From: Streptomyces sp. R33
Lineage (GTDB): Bacteria > Actinomycetota > Actinomycetes > Streptomycetales > Streptomycetaceae
Assembly: GCF_041200175.1 (NCBI RefSeq)
Contig: NZ_CP165727.1
Location: 7,434,001-7,498,000 of the forward strand
Length of the DNA: 64,000 nt
Direction of reading: 5' to 3'
The number at the start of each line of letters is the position of its first letter. The first letter of the stretch is position 1. Position numbers and translations under genes: made by a program. The notes beneath the pieces are model-generated. The model was not told the DNA's origin. It saw only the letters and a list, made by a program, of their open reading frames with translations, and ran no database searches. Positions 43,940 to 51,002 of the stretch are shown piece after piece.

Positions 43940-45910
43940 ATGCACGATCATGCCCGGATGAGGCGTATCAATCTGAAGCGCGTGCTCGTGGGTGAACCGC
44001 TCGACACCGCGCGACTGGGCGAGACCCTGCTGCCCAAACGGCTCGCGCTGCCGATCTTCTGCAGCGACCCGCTCTCCTCGGTGGCCTACGCCACCGAGGA
44101 GATCCTGCTGATCCTCGCCCTCGGCGGTGTCGCGCTGCTCCACCTCGCCTGGTACGCAGCCGCCGCCATCGTCTTCCTCATGATCGTGGTCGTCGCCTCC
44201 TACCGGCAGACCTGTTACGCCTATCCCGGCGGCGGCGGTGCGTACGTCGTCAGCTCCGAGAACCTCGGCCAGACCGCCGCCCTGACGGCCGCCAGCGCGC
44301 TCCTCGTCGACTACGTCATGACCGTCGCCGTCTCCGTCGTCTCCGGCGTGGACGCCATCACCTCCGCGATTCCCTCCCTCAGCGACCACGAAGTCGGCCT
44401 GTCGGTGGGCTTCGTGGTGCTGCTGATGCTGATGAACCTGCGCGGCGTAAGGGAGTCGGGACGCATCTTCGCCATTCCGACCTACGGCTTCGTCCTCGTC
44501 ATCTACGTCATGTTCGCCGTGGCGGCGGTCCGGCTCGCGACGGGCGAGACCATCCACGCCGAGTCCGCCGACCTCCCGATCACCGCCGAGGGCACGTTCA
44601 CCGGCCTGGGCCTGGTGCTCCTCGCGATGCGGGCCTTCGCCTCCGGCTGTACGGCCCTCACCGGTGTCGAGGCGATCAGCAACGGCGTACCCGCCTTCCA
44701 GAAGCCCAAGAGCCGCAACGCCGCCAACACCCTTGCCGTGATGGGCGTCCTGTCGGTGACCATGTTCCTCGGCATCACCATCCTGGCCATGGTGTACCAG
44801 GTGCACGTCGCCGCCGACCCGACGGAACTGGGCCTTCCGCCCGGCACGCCGATGTCCACCGCGCTCGCCCAGATCGGCCGTGCCACCTTCGGGAGCTGGC
44901 ACTTCCTCTTCTACCTGCTCCAGGCCGTCACCGCGGGCGTGCTGATCCTCGCCGCCAACACCGCCTTCAACGGCTTCCCGATGCTCGCCTCGATCCTGGC
45001 CAGGGACCGCTACGCACCGCGCCAGCTCTTCAACCGCGGCGACCGGCTCGTCTACTCCAACGGCATCGTGGTGCTCGCGCTCGCCGCCGTCGCCCTCATC
45101 GTCTCCTTCGACGCCCAGCTGACCCGACTCATCCAGCTCTACATCATCGGCGTCTTCGTCTCCTTCACCCTCTCGCAGGCGGGCATGGTCCGGCACTGGC
45201 GCCGGGAGCTCGCCTCCCCGGCCACGCCCAAGGCGGAACGGATCCACATCCACCGCCGGCTGGCGATCAACGCGGTCGGCGCCACCCTGACCGCCGTCGT
45301 CCTGGTCATCGTCCTGATCACCAAGTTCACGCACGGCGCCTGGCTGGTCGTCATCGCGATGCCGCTGCTGTTCCTCGGCATGAAGGGGGTCCGCCGGCAC
45401 TACGACCGGGTCTCGGCCCAGGTCGCCGTCGCCCCCGGGGTCAAACCGCGCAAACCCTCCCGCCACCACGTGCTGGTGCTGGTCGCCAACGTGCACGCCC
45501 CGACGCTGAAGGCGCTCGGCTACGCACAGGCGCTGCGGCCGGACACCCTGACGGCCGTCACCGTCGCCGCCGACGAGGAGGACGCGCGCCGGCTGCGCGA
45601 GGCATGGGCGGAGCACGACCCGGGCGTCCCGCTGAAGATCCTGCACTCCCCGTACCGCGAGGTCGTCGGACCGGTGCTCGCGCACATCCAGGAGCTGGCC
45701 GCCGCCGAGGGGACGGACATCCTGTCGGTGGTGATCCCCGAGTACGTGGTCGGGCACTGGTGGGAGCAGCCCCTGCACAACCAGAACGCGTTCCGGCTGA
45801 AGGCGAGGCTGCTGTTCACCCCGGGCGTCGCGGTGATCGACGTACCGTACCTGCTGGAGTCGGCCCGGCCGGCCGCACCGCACGAGCCCGCGGAGTCGAC
45901 GAGGGCCTGA
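43940..45910 (+). CDS. kimA: KimA-type APC-superfamily potassium permease
   Basis: A 656-residue membrane protein. Segments shared with Bacillus subtilis KimA are CSDPLSSVAYATEEILLILA, the YAYPGGGGAYVVSSENLG loop, ASGCTALTGVEAISNGVPAF, RNAANTLAVMGVL and FTLSQAGMV. Twelve or so spans are followed by a cytoplasmic Rossmann-like domain from about residue 490. KimA imports K+ with protons and is inhibited by c-di-AMP in Firmicutes. GTGCAT-GAAAT-ATGCAC at 43929-43945 overlaps the start. A second ATG at 43958 fits the usual family N-terminus and is a plausible alternative. Only 33 bases separate it from the PucR gene, leaving no room for a ydaO riboswitch. Confidence 0.85.
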   Translation: MHDHARMRRINLKRVLVGEPLDTARLGETLLPKRLALPIFCSDPLSSVAYATEEILLILALGGVALLHLAWYAAAAIVFLMIVVVASYRQTCYAYPGGGGAYVVSSENLGQTAALTAASALLVDYVMTVAVSVVSGVDAITSAIPSLSDHEVGLSVGFVVLLMLMNLRGVRESGRIFAIPTYGFVLVIYVMFAVAAVRLATGETIHAESADLPITAEGTFTGLGLVLLAMRAFASGCTALTGVEAISNGVPAFQKPKSRNAANTLAVMGVLSVTMFLGITILAMVYQVHVAADPTELGLPPGTPMSTALAQIGRATFGSWHFLFYLLQAVTAGVLILAANTAFNGFPMLASILARDRYAPRQLFNRGDRLVYSNGIVVLALAAVALIVSFDAQLTRLIQLYIIGVFVSFTLSQAGMVRHWRRELASPATPKAERIHIHRRLAINAVGATLTAVVLVIVLITKFTHGAWLVVIAMPLLFLGMKGVRRHYDRVSAQVAVAPGVKPRKPSRHHVLVLVANVHAPTLKALGYAQALRPDTLTAVTVAADEEDARRLREAWAEHDPGVPLKILHSPYREVVGPVLAHIQELAAAEGTDILSVVIPEYVVGHWWEQPLHNQNAFRLKARLLFTPGVAVIDVPYLLESARPAAPHEPAESTRA

Positions 45911-45919
45911 GGCATGAGG

Positions 45920-47194
45920 TCAGCTGCCGCGGCGCGGGGTGCGGCCGGCCGGCTTCGGGCCCGCTGCGGCCGGCTCGCCCGCGGCCCGCTGGAGCACCGC
46001 CGCATGGGCCAGCGCCAGCTCCACCACGTGCGCCGGGTCGGAGAGCGTGCGACCGGTCAGCTGCTCGAGGCGCCGCAGCCGGTTCGAGACCGTGTTGCGG
46101 TGGCAGTACAGCCGCTGGGCGGCGTACGTCGTCGAGCCCTGGCAGGTCAGCCAGGTGCCCAGCGTGTTCAGCAGCACCCGGCGGTCCTCCGCGGGCAGCG
46201 CCAGCACCGGTCCCAGAACGACCTGCCGCAGCCGGCCCGCGAGTTCGGCCTGGGAGGCGACCAGCGCCGTCGGCAGCCGCTCGTCCAGCAGGGCGGTGCA
46301 CGGGCCGCCGGACGCCGGGACGGTGCGCAGCGCCAGCGCGGCCAGCCAGCGCGCCCGGGCCAGGTGGCCGGGGGTCTCCACGACCGGACTGACCCCGGCC
46401 CGGGCTCCGAGCGGGCCGAGCAGCTCCCGTACGGAGTCCAGCGGATGGTGGCCCAGCTCCACCAGGCCGGTCTCCCCGTCGGCGCGGATCCGCCACAGCA
46501 CGCGCAGGCCGCCCGGGGCGGGCTCGGTGCCGGGCCGGCCGGGGCCGCCCGGATCGGCGGAGCCGCGCGAACCGCCGGAGCTGCCGGAGCTGCCCGAGCT
46601 GCCCGAGCCGAGTACGACGACCGCGAACCGGCCGCGCTCGGGCAGTCCCAGCTGGGCCGCCGCCTCCGAGACCGCGGGCCCGTCGGGCGGACCCGCGCCG
46701 TCGAGCAGCGCGTCCAGGAGGGCCGCCCGGCGCTCCCGGTCGCGATCGCTGCGTGCGGCCTCCGTACGGCGGTAGGCGTCGGCCACCGCGTCCGTCAGCT
46801 GGTCCAGTACGTCCCACAGCACGGCCGCGGCCGGGAGCAGCCGGGGCAGCGCCTCCGGGTCGTGCGCGGCCACGGCCTCGGTGAGGGCCTGCCACACCAG
46901 TCGGCCGCCGCGCCGGTAGGTGCGCAGCAGCGAGGCGAGCGGCAGGCCCTGTTCGGCGCGGAGCGTACCGGTGGCCCGTGCGTCCGCGAGCTCCACGGGC
47001 AGCCCGCGGACGCCGAGGACCAGGCCCTCGACGGACTGCCGCAGGTTGTGGTGGATCCGCTCGCGCAGCTCGGCCCGGCCGAGCAGGGCGGCGTACGCGG
47101 GGTCCTCGGCCAGCGTCCGGTCGGCGAGCCGGTCCGCCGTCGCCGCTATCCGGCGCGACAGGTCCTCTCGTATCTCCTCGATGATCCGCTCCAT
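45920..47194 (-). CDS. PucR-type regulator with N-terminal RsbRD-like domain
   Basis: A 424-residue regulator starting at ATG 47194. Residues 1-130 are helical (ERIIEEIREDLSRRIAATADRLAD, then LPLASLLRTYRRGGRLVWQAL) and resemble the RsbRD N-terminal domain that often precedes PucR HTHs. A Ser/Gly linker encoded by short repeats sits at about 195-208. The C-terminal HTH is AAQRLYCHRNTVSNRLRRLEQLTG near residue 365. The DNA-binding module is typical of regulators of nitrogen or purine metabolism. It converges on kimA with nine bases between stops, so it is not in that operon. Confidence 0.8.
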   Translation of the reverse strand: MERIIEEIREDLSRRIAATADRLADRTLAEDPAYAALLGRAELRERIHHNLRQSVEGLVLGVRGLPVELADARATGTLRAEQGLPLASLLRTYRRGGRLVWQALTEAVAAHDPEALPRLLPAAAVLWDVLDQLTDAVADAYRRTEAARSDRDRERRAALLDALLDGAGPPDGPAVSEAAAQLGLPERGRFAVVVLGSGSSGSSGSSGGSRGSADPGGPGRPGTEPAPGGLRVLWRIRADGETGLVELGHHPLDSVRELLGPLGARAGVSPVVETPGHLARARWLAALALRTVPASGGPCTALLDERLPTALVASQAELAGRLRQVVLGPVLALPAEDRRVLLNTLGTWLTCQGSTTYAAQRLYCHRNTVSNRLRRLEQLTGRTLSDPAHVVELALAHAAVLQRAAGEPAAAGPKPAGRTPRRGS

Positions 47195-47388
47195 GACGGG
47201 CAGAGTGACACGTGGGAGGGGTCGCAGGGGAGGGCCGGGACCGTACCGCGTCCGCAGGCGTGTCTGAATCACTGCACGCGCAGTGGCCGGCGGGCGCGCT
47301 CCGCATACCGAGTTCCTCCTCCCGGAGCGCCCCGCGCACTGGCTATCGTGCCGGTGGGGGAGTACCGGCACGACGCGCGGAGGGGACC

Positions 47389-48007
47389 GTGGAGATGACC
47401 GGGGGCTCGGGCGGCGGCATCCGGTGGCTGGCGGACTGGGACGGCTGGTATGCCGGCCTCACCTTCGCCCGCGGCATAGCACCCGGCGAACTCGCGCTGC
47501 GCCTCGGCGCGCTGCCGGGCATCCGGCCCGGCCCGCTGGGCGCGACGGACGCCTGGAGCAATGGTGACCGAGACGATGGACGGCGACGGCGTGGCGCGCG
47601 TCGGCAGCTGGGGCGGCTGGTCCTTCGCCGTCGAACACGGCATGCCGGCCGGGGCGGAGCGGCTGGCAGAAGTCTCCCGGTCCGGCGTCGAGGCCGTCCA
47701 CCTCGACCCGCAGCCGGACCACCCGCCCAAGCAGTTCGCGTACGCCCGGGACGGCGAGATCGTGTGCTGCTTCGGCCTCGGCGAGGAGGGCTGGCGCGGC
47801 GGACACCGGCCGGACTTCCTGCTCCCGGAACTGGTGGCGGCGGGGATCCTCGCCCCGGACGGCACCCACGCCCGCCCCGAGGACGAACACTGCGCGGACC
47901 GGGACCGGCGCACCCTCGCCGTCCTCGAACGCCGCTTCGCCCTGTCCCTGCCGCGCCACCTGATCGAGGACGCCCCCCTCCCGGCCTTCGTGACGTGTAC
48001 CCAATAG
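47389..48007 (+). pseudogene. DUF6461-like gene interrupted by a one-base frameshift
   Basis: A GTG at 47389 follows GGAGGGG at good spacing and encodes MEMTGGSGGGIRWLADWDGW, then FARGIAPGELALRLGALPG, in one frame. Near 47560 homology-like sequence moves by one base into the frame VTETMDGDGVARVGSWGGWSF and continues to the TAG at 48005. The two halves together look like one DUF6461-type protein of about 204 residues, a family of unknown function common in Streptomyces. An extra A at 47560-47561 would explain it. It may be a real disruption, a sequencing error, or two short proteins. The downstream half has its own ATG (47561) and could still be made. Confidence 0.6.
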
Positions 48008-48208
48008 CCGGCCGGGACGCCCCGCATCGGGGCCGCCGCCGACTCCCAAGGACCGGGCATGGAGTGCAGTGTTTTGCATGGGTATGGGGGGAGCGGACCC
48101 GAAGCGTGGTGATCTTATGCCCGGAACTGCGCGAGTCAGCTGGGATTGCGGGCGGTAAGAGACTTTTATGGGGGTGCCAGGACTCGTACCGGAGCAGGGG
48201 GAGTATTC

Positions 48209-48451
48209 ATGGTCACCGACGGCAGCCAGAAGGAAAGCGCACCCACCCTGATCGGTTCCGTGCAGCGCGCGCTGCGCCTCGTCGAGGCGATGTACGCCGA
48301 GGGCGGAGCCACGGCGAAACGGCTGGCGCGGGTCACCGGCATTCCGCTGCCCACCGTGTACCACCTCCTGCGCACCCTCACCCACGAGGGATACGTGGAG
48401 CGCGAGGGCGGTTCCTTCCGGCTCGCGGAGCATCTTCCGCTCGCCTCGTGA
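48209..48451 (+). CDS. HTH-only IclR-like small protein
   Basis: An 80-residue protein with an ATG preceded by GGGGGAG. It contains only the winged helix-turn-helix of IclR regulators: TLIGSVQRALRLVEAMYAEG, TAKRLARVTGIPLPTVYHLLRTL, and EGYVEREGGSFRLAEH. The ligand-binding domain that normally adds about 170 residues is absent. It is probably a small DNA-binding protein whose signal comes from a partner. It lies 207 bases before the roadblock cassette and could be linked to it, but the gap contains no clear operon evidence. Confidence 0.75.
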   Translation: MVTDGSQKESAPTLIGSVQRALRLVEAMYAEGGATAKRLARVTGIPLPTVYHLLRTLTHEGYVEREGGSFRLAEHLPLAS

Positions 48452-48658
48452 GCCCCCGTGCGCCCTTGCGCGATCGCTGGCGGTGATCAACATTCGTGAT
48501 CAGAAGTCGACGGGTTCCGGCCAAGCTGTCGCGTGGTTCTGTGCATGTTCCCGCGGAAAATGCCAGAAGCCCCTTCCGTGCTGTGGAACGTGAGTAAGTT
48601 CCCTCCTGTCGCGCCGTAGACCGTGCACTTCGCACGTCTGGCCGGGAGGGGAGCCCGC

Positions 48659-49063
48659 GTGCCCGGGATCGACGAATGCCTGCTCGAAGCCATGGCCCTG
48701 CCTGGTGCGCGGGGGGCCGCGCTGGTCGACTGGAGCAGCGGACTGGCCCTCGGCACCGCCGGGGACTCGCCCGTCGGCGACCACGAGACCACCGCCGCGG
48801 AGACCGCCGAGCTGGCCCGGGCTGCCGCCGAGTACGAGTCCTTCGCCCAGCCGGCCCCGGACGCCGCCGGGGGCGAACCCGCGGGCCAGCCGGTGGAGGA
48901 CCTGATCGTCACCACCCGGACCGGCTACCACGTCCTCCGCTTCGTCGAGACCAGCTTCGACAGCAGCGTCTTCCTCCACCTCTGGCTGGACCGCACCGAC
49001 GGCAACCTCGCCCTCGCCCGGCACAGACTCCGCGCCCTCGCCGAGGGGCTGGTCCTGAGATGA
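48659..49063 (+). CDS. Roadblock/LC7-like small protein, first of a four-gene cassette
   Basis: A 134-residue protein starting at GTG 48659 after GGGAGGGG. IDECLLEAMALPGARGAALVDWSSGLALG and the late LDRTDGNLALARHRLRALAEGL correspond closely to the protein at 50449 (GAALVDYDSGMALG; LDRGRANLAMARHQLKKIEAEL). Both are roadblock-type alpha/beta dimerisation proteins. A Pro/Gly-rich insert lies around residues 63-80. Family members regulate Ras-like GTPases, yet no GTPase is encoded here. It overlaps the next gene by ATGA, so the two are co-translated. Confidence 0.78.
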   Translation: MPGIDECLLEAMALPGARGAALVDWSSGLALGTAGDSPVGDHETTAAETAELARAAAEYESFAQPAPDAAGGEPAGQPVEDLIVTTRTGYHVLRFVETSFDSSVFLHLWLDRTDGNLALARHRLRALAEGLVLR

Positions 49064-49845
49064 CCGGCACCCAGGTGGGCGGCCTCGCCGCCGTCTCCCC
49101 CCTGCTCACCCGGCTCGCCGCCGAGCGCGCCACCGGCGCCCTGCTCCGCGACCGCGGCACCCTCTTCCTGGAGGACGGCTGCATCGTCCACGCCGAGAGC
49201 CCGGCCACCCCCGGCCTCGACGTACTCCTCACCACCGGCGGCGGCCTCGCGCCCGAGCGCTGGCGCGAGGCGTTGGACCGCGCCGGTGCCCGCCGCCAGG
49301 TCGCCCGCTTCCTCGTCGACAGCGGGGGCCTCGCCGGCGGCGAACTGGAGATCTGCCATCTCGCCGCGATATTCGACGCCGCCTTCTTCGCCCTGTCCCC
49401 GGGCACAGGACCCTCCCGGTTCCGCCGCGGGGCCACCCACTGGATCGGCTCCGTCCGATCCGTCCCGGCCGCCGCCGTCGAGCGGGAGACCCGGCGCCGG
49501 CGGGAGCTGCTCGACGCCGTGTGGCCGTACCCGCTGCTGGACACCTCTCCCGTGGTGCCGCGGGCCGCCGCCCCCGGCCAGACCGTCACCGCGCGCCAGC
49601 GGATCCTGCTGGCCCAGGCGGACGGCGTACGAACCCCCGCGGACCTCGCGTGGGTGCTGGGCCGGCCGGCGTTCCACACACTGCTCGACGTACGGCGCCT
49701 CGCGGCGGCCGGACTGGTCGAGACCCCCCACGCGCCGGTCCTGACACCGGTCGAAACACCCCTGCCCGACTGGATGACCCAGACCCAATCCCCGGACGTG
49801 GCGCTGCTTCGCCGGTTACGCGACGCACTGGAGGCAAGCCTGTGA
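49060..49845 (+). CDS. DUF4388-like (PatA N-terminal-type) protein with winged-helix-like tail
   Basis: A 261-residue protein. The N-terminus GALLRDRGTLFLEDGCIVHAE is a DUF4388-type beta domain, known from gliding and phototaxis regulators. The C-terminal region ILLAQADGVRTPADLAWVLG ... LLDVRRLAAAGLVETP looks like a winged helix. DUF4388 proteins are often encoded with roadblock proteins of the MglB type. It may sense or transmit a signal between roadblock partners and DNA. It begins inside the upstream stop codon (ATGA). The exact function is unknown. Confidence 0.7.
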   Translation: MTGTQVGGLAAVSPLLTRLAAERATGALLRDRGTLFLEDGCIVHAESPATPGLDVLLTTGGGLAPERWREALDRAGARRQVARFLVDSGGLAGGELEICHLAAIFDAAFFALSPGTGPSRFRRGATHWIGSVRSVPAAAVERETRRRRELLDAVWPYPLLDTSPVVPRAAAPGQTVTARQRILLAQADGVRTPADLAWVLGRPAFHTLLDVRRLAAAGLVETPHAPVLTPVETPLPDWMTQTQSPDVALLRRLRDALEASL

Positions 49846-49925
49846 GGCTCCCGCTGCGACCGGCTCTGCGCTCCGAGCGCGCCGACCGCTCCGAGCGGAG
49901 GCAGCCCGAAAGGAGAAAGGCCGAC

Positions 49926-50351
49926 ATGAGCACGGCGATGGTGCCCCCCGAGGCCGAGGCCGACATACTCGCCGAGCTCCGCAGGCTGCGTGCCCGGGTC
50001 CCCCAGCTCACCGGCGCCCTCGCCGGCAGCGCCGACGGCCTGGTCCTCGCGCAGGACAGCGCCGCCACCGAGGTGGAGTCCGTCGCCGCACTGACCGCGG
50101 CCGCCCTCGGCGTGGCCCAGCGGCTCAGCGACTGCACGGGCCAGGGCGGATTCCGCGAGCTGCTGATACGCGGCGAACACGGATACGTGGCCACCTACGC
50201 GGCCGGGGACGCGGCCGTCCTCACCCTGATCGCGGAGCCCCGCGTCAACGTCGGCCGGCTCCATCTGGAGGCCCGCCGCTCCAGCCTCCGGATAGCGGAG
50301 CTCATCGACCACGTCCTCGGGCGCCGCGGCCCCGAGATCCCGTCGGCCTGA
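49926..50351 (+). CDS. Roadblock/LC7-domain protein, third gene of the cassette
   Basis: A 141-residue protein. AELRRLRARVPQLTGALAGSADGLVLAQDS, then RGEHGYVATYAAGDAAVLTLIAEP and LRIAELIDHVL, are the classic roadblock/LC7 core as in conservon CvnB proteins. AAAGGAGAAAGG precedes the ATG. A GTG at 49842 in the same frame overlaps the previous stop (GTGA), which would add 28 mainly basic residues; I prefer the ATG. Roadblock proteins of this type act as activators or scaffolds of small GTPases. Confidence 0.83.
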   Translation: MSTAMVPPEAEADILAELRRLRARVPQLTGALAGSADGLVLAQDSAATEVESVAALTAAALGVAQRLSDCTGQGGFRELLIRGEHGYVATYAAGDAAVLTLIAEPRVNVGRLHLEARRSSLRIAELIDHVLGRRGPEIPSA

Positions 50352-50448
50352 GCCGCCGCACCGGCGCACCACACCCCGTACCCACCACCGACAGACCGCA
50401 GAAACCGCAGACACCGTAGAAACGGTAGAAGAAGAAGGAGGGCCCCTC

Positions 50449-50823
50449 ATGGCCAACGTGGAGACCGCACTCAAGGAATGCACCGCGACCATCGACGGCG
50501 CGATCGGCGCCGCCCTGGTCGACTACGACAGCGGCATGGCCCTCGGCACCATCGGCGGCGGCAAGGAGCTCGACCTCCAGGTGGCCGCGGCGGGCAACAC
50601 CGACGTGGTCCGCGCCAAGGTCCGCACCATGGACATGCTCGGCCTCAAGGAGGAGATCGAGGACATCCTGATCACCCTCGGCAGCCAGTACCACCTCATC
50701 CGGCTGCTGAAGGGCCGCGGGTCCAAGGGCTTCTTCCTCTACCTCGCGCTCGACCGCGGCCGGGCCAACCTCGCGATGGCCCGGCACCAGCTCAAGAAGA
50801 TCGAGGCGGAGCTCGAAGTCTGA
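50449..50823 (+). CDS. Roadblock/LC7-like protein, fourth gene of the cassette
   Basis: A 124-residue protein starting after AAGGAGGGCCCC. ALKECTATIDGAIGAALVDYDSGMALG, EIEDILITLGSQYHLIRLL and LYLALDRGRANLAMARHQL define a single roadblock-like domain. It is a paralogue of the protein at 48659. The start is 97 bases after the preceding stop, and a hairpin terminator follows, so it likely ends the cassette. A homodimer or heterodimer with the other roadblock proteins is likely. Confidence 0.8.
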   Translation: MANVETALKECTATIDGAIGAALVDYDSGMALGTIGGGKELDLQVAAAGNTDVVRAKVRTMDMLGLKEEIEDILITLGSQYHLIRLLKGRGSKGFFLYLALDRGRANLAMARHQLKKIEAELEV

Positions 50824-50855
50824 GCAAACGTTCGGTCCGACCCCGACGCAGAGGT

Positions 50856-50885
50856 GGCGGGCGGCTGAATTCTTTGCCGTCCGCC
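50856..50885 (+). terminator. Hairpin terminator ending the roadblock cassette
   Basis: GGCGGGCGGC-tgaattcttt-GCCGTCCGCC is a ten-base stem with one mismatch (G:U in RNA) and a ten-base loop, 33 bases after the stop. Confidence 0.6.
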
Positions 50886-51002
50886 CCGGGGGACAAGGGT
50901 CATATGTCCAGGATGGGGGGACTTTATCATCCCGTTACCGAGTAGGATGCTGTCATCACCTGATCATCGAAATAGCTTAAAACGCTGGAGAACCCGCCAC
51001 CC

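Noticed and set aside
48659..50823. A classical conservon (cvn) operon
   Set aside because: There is no sensor kinase, DUF742 protein or small GTPase; only roadblock-type proteins and a DUF4388-like protein are found.
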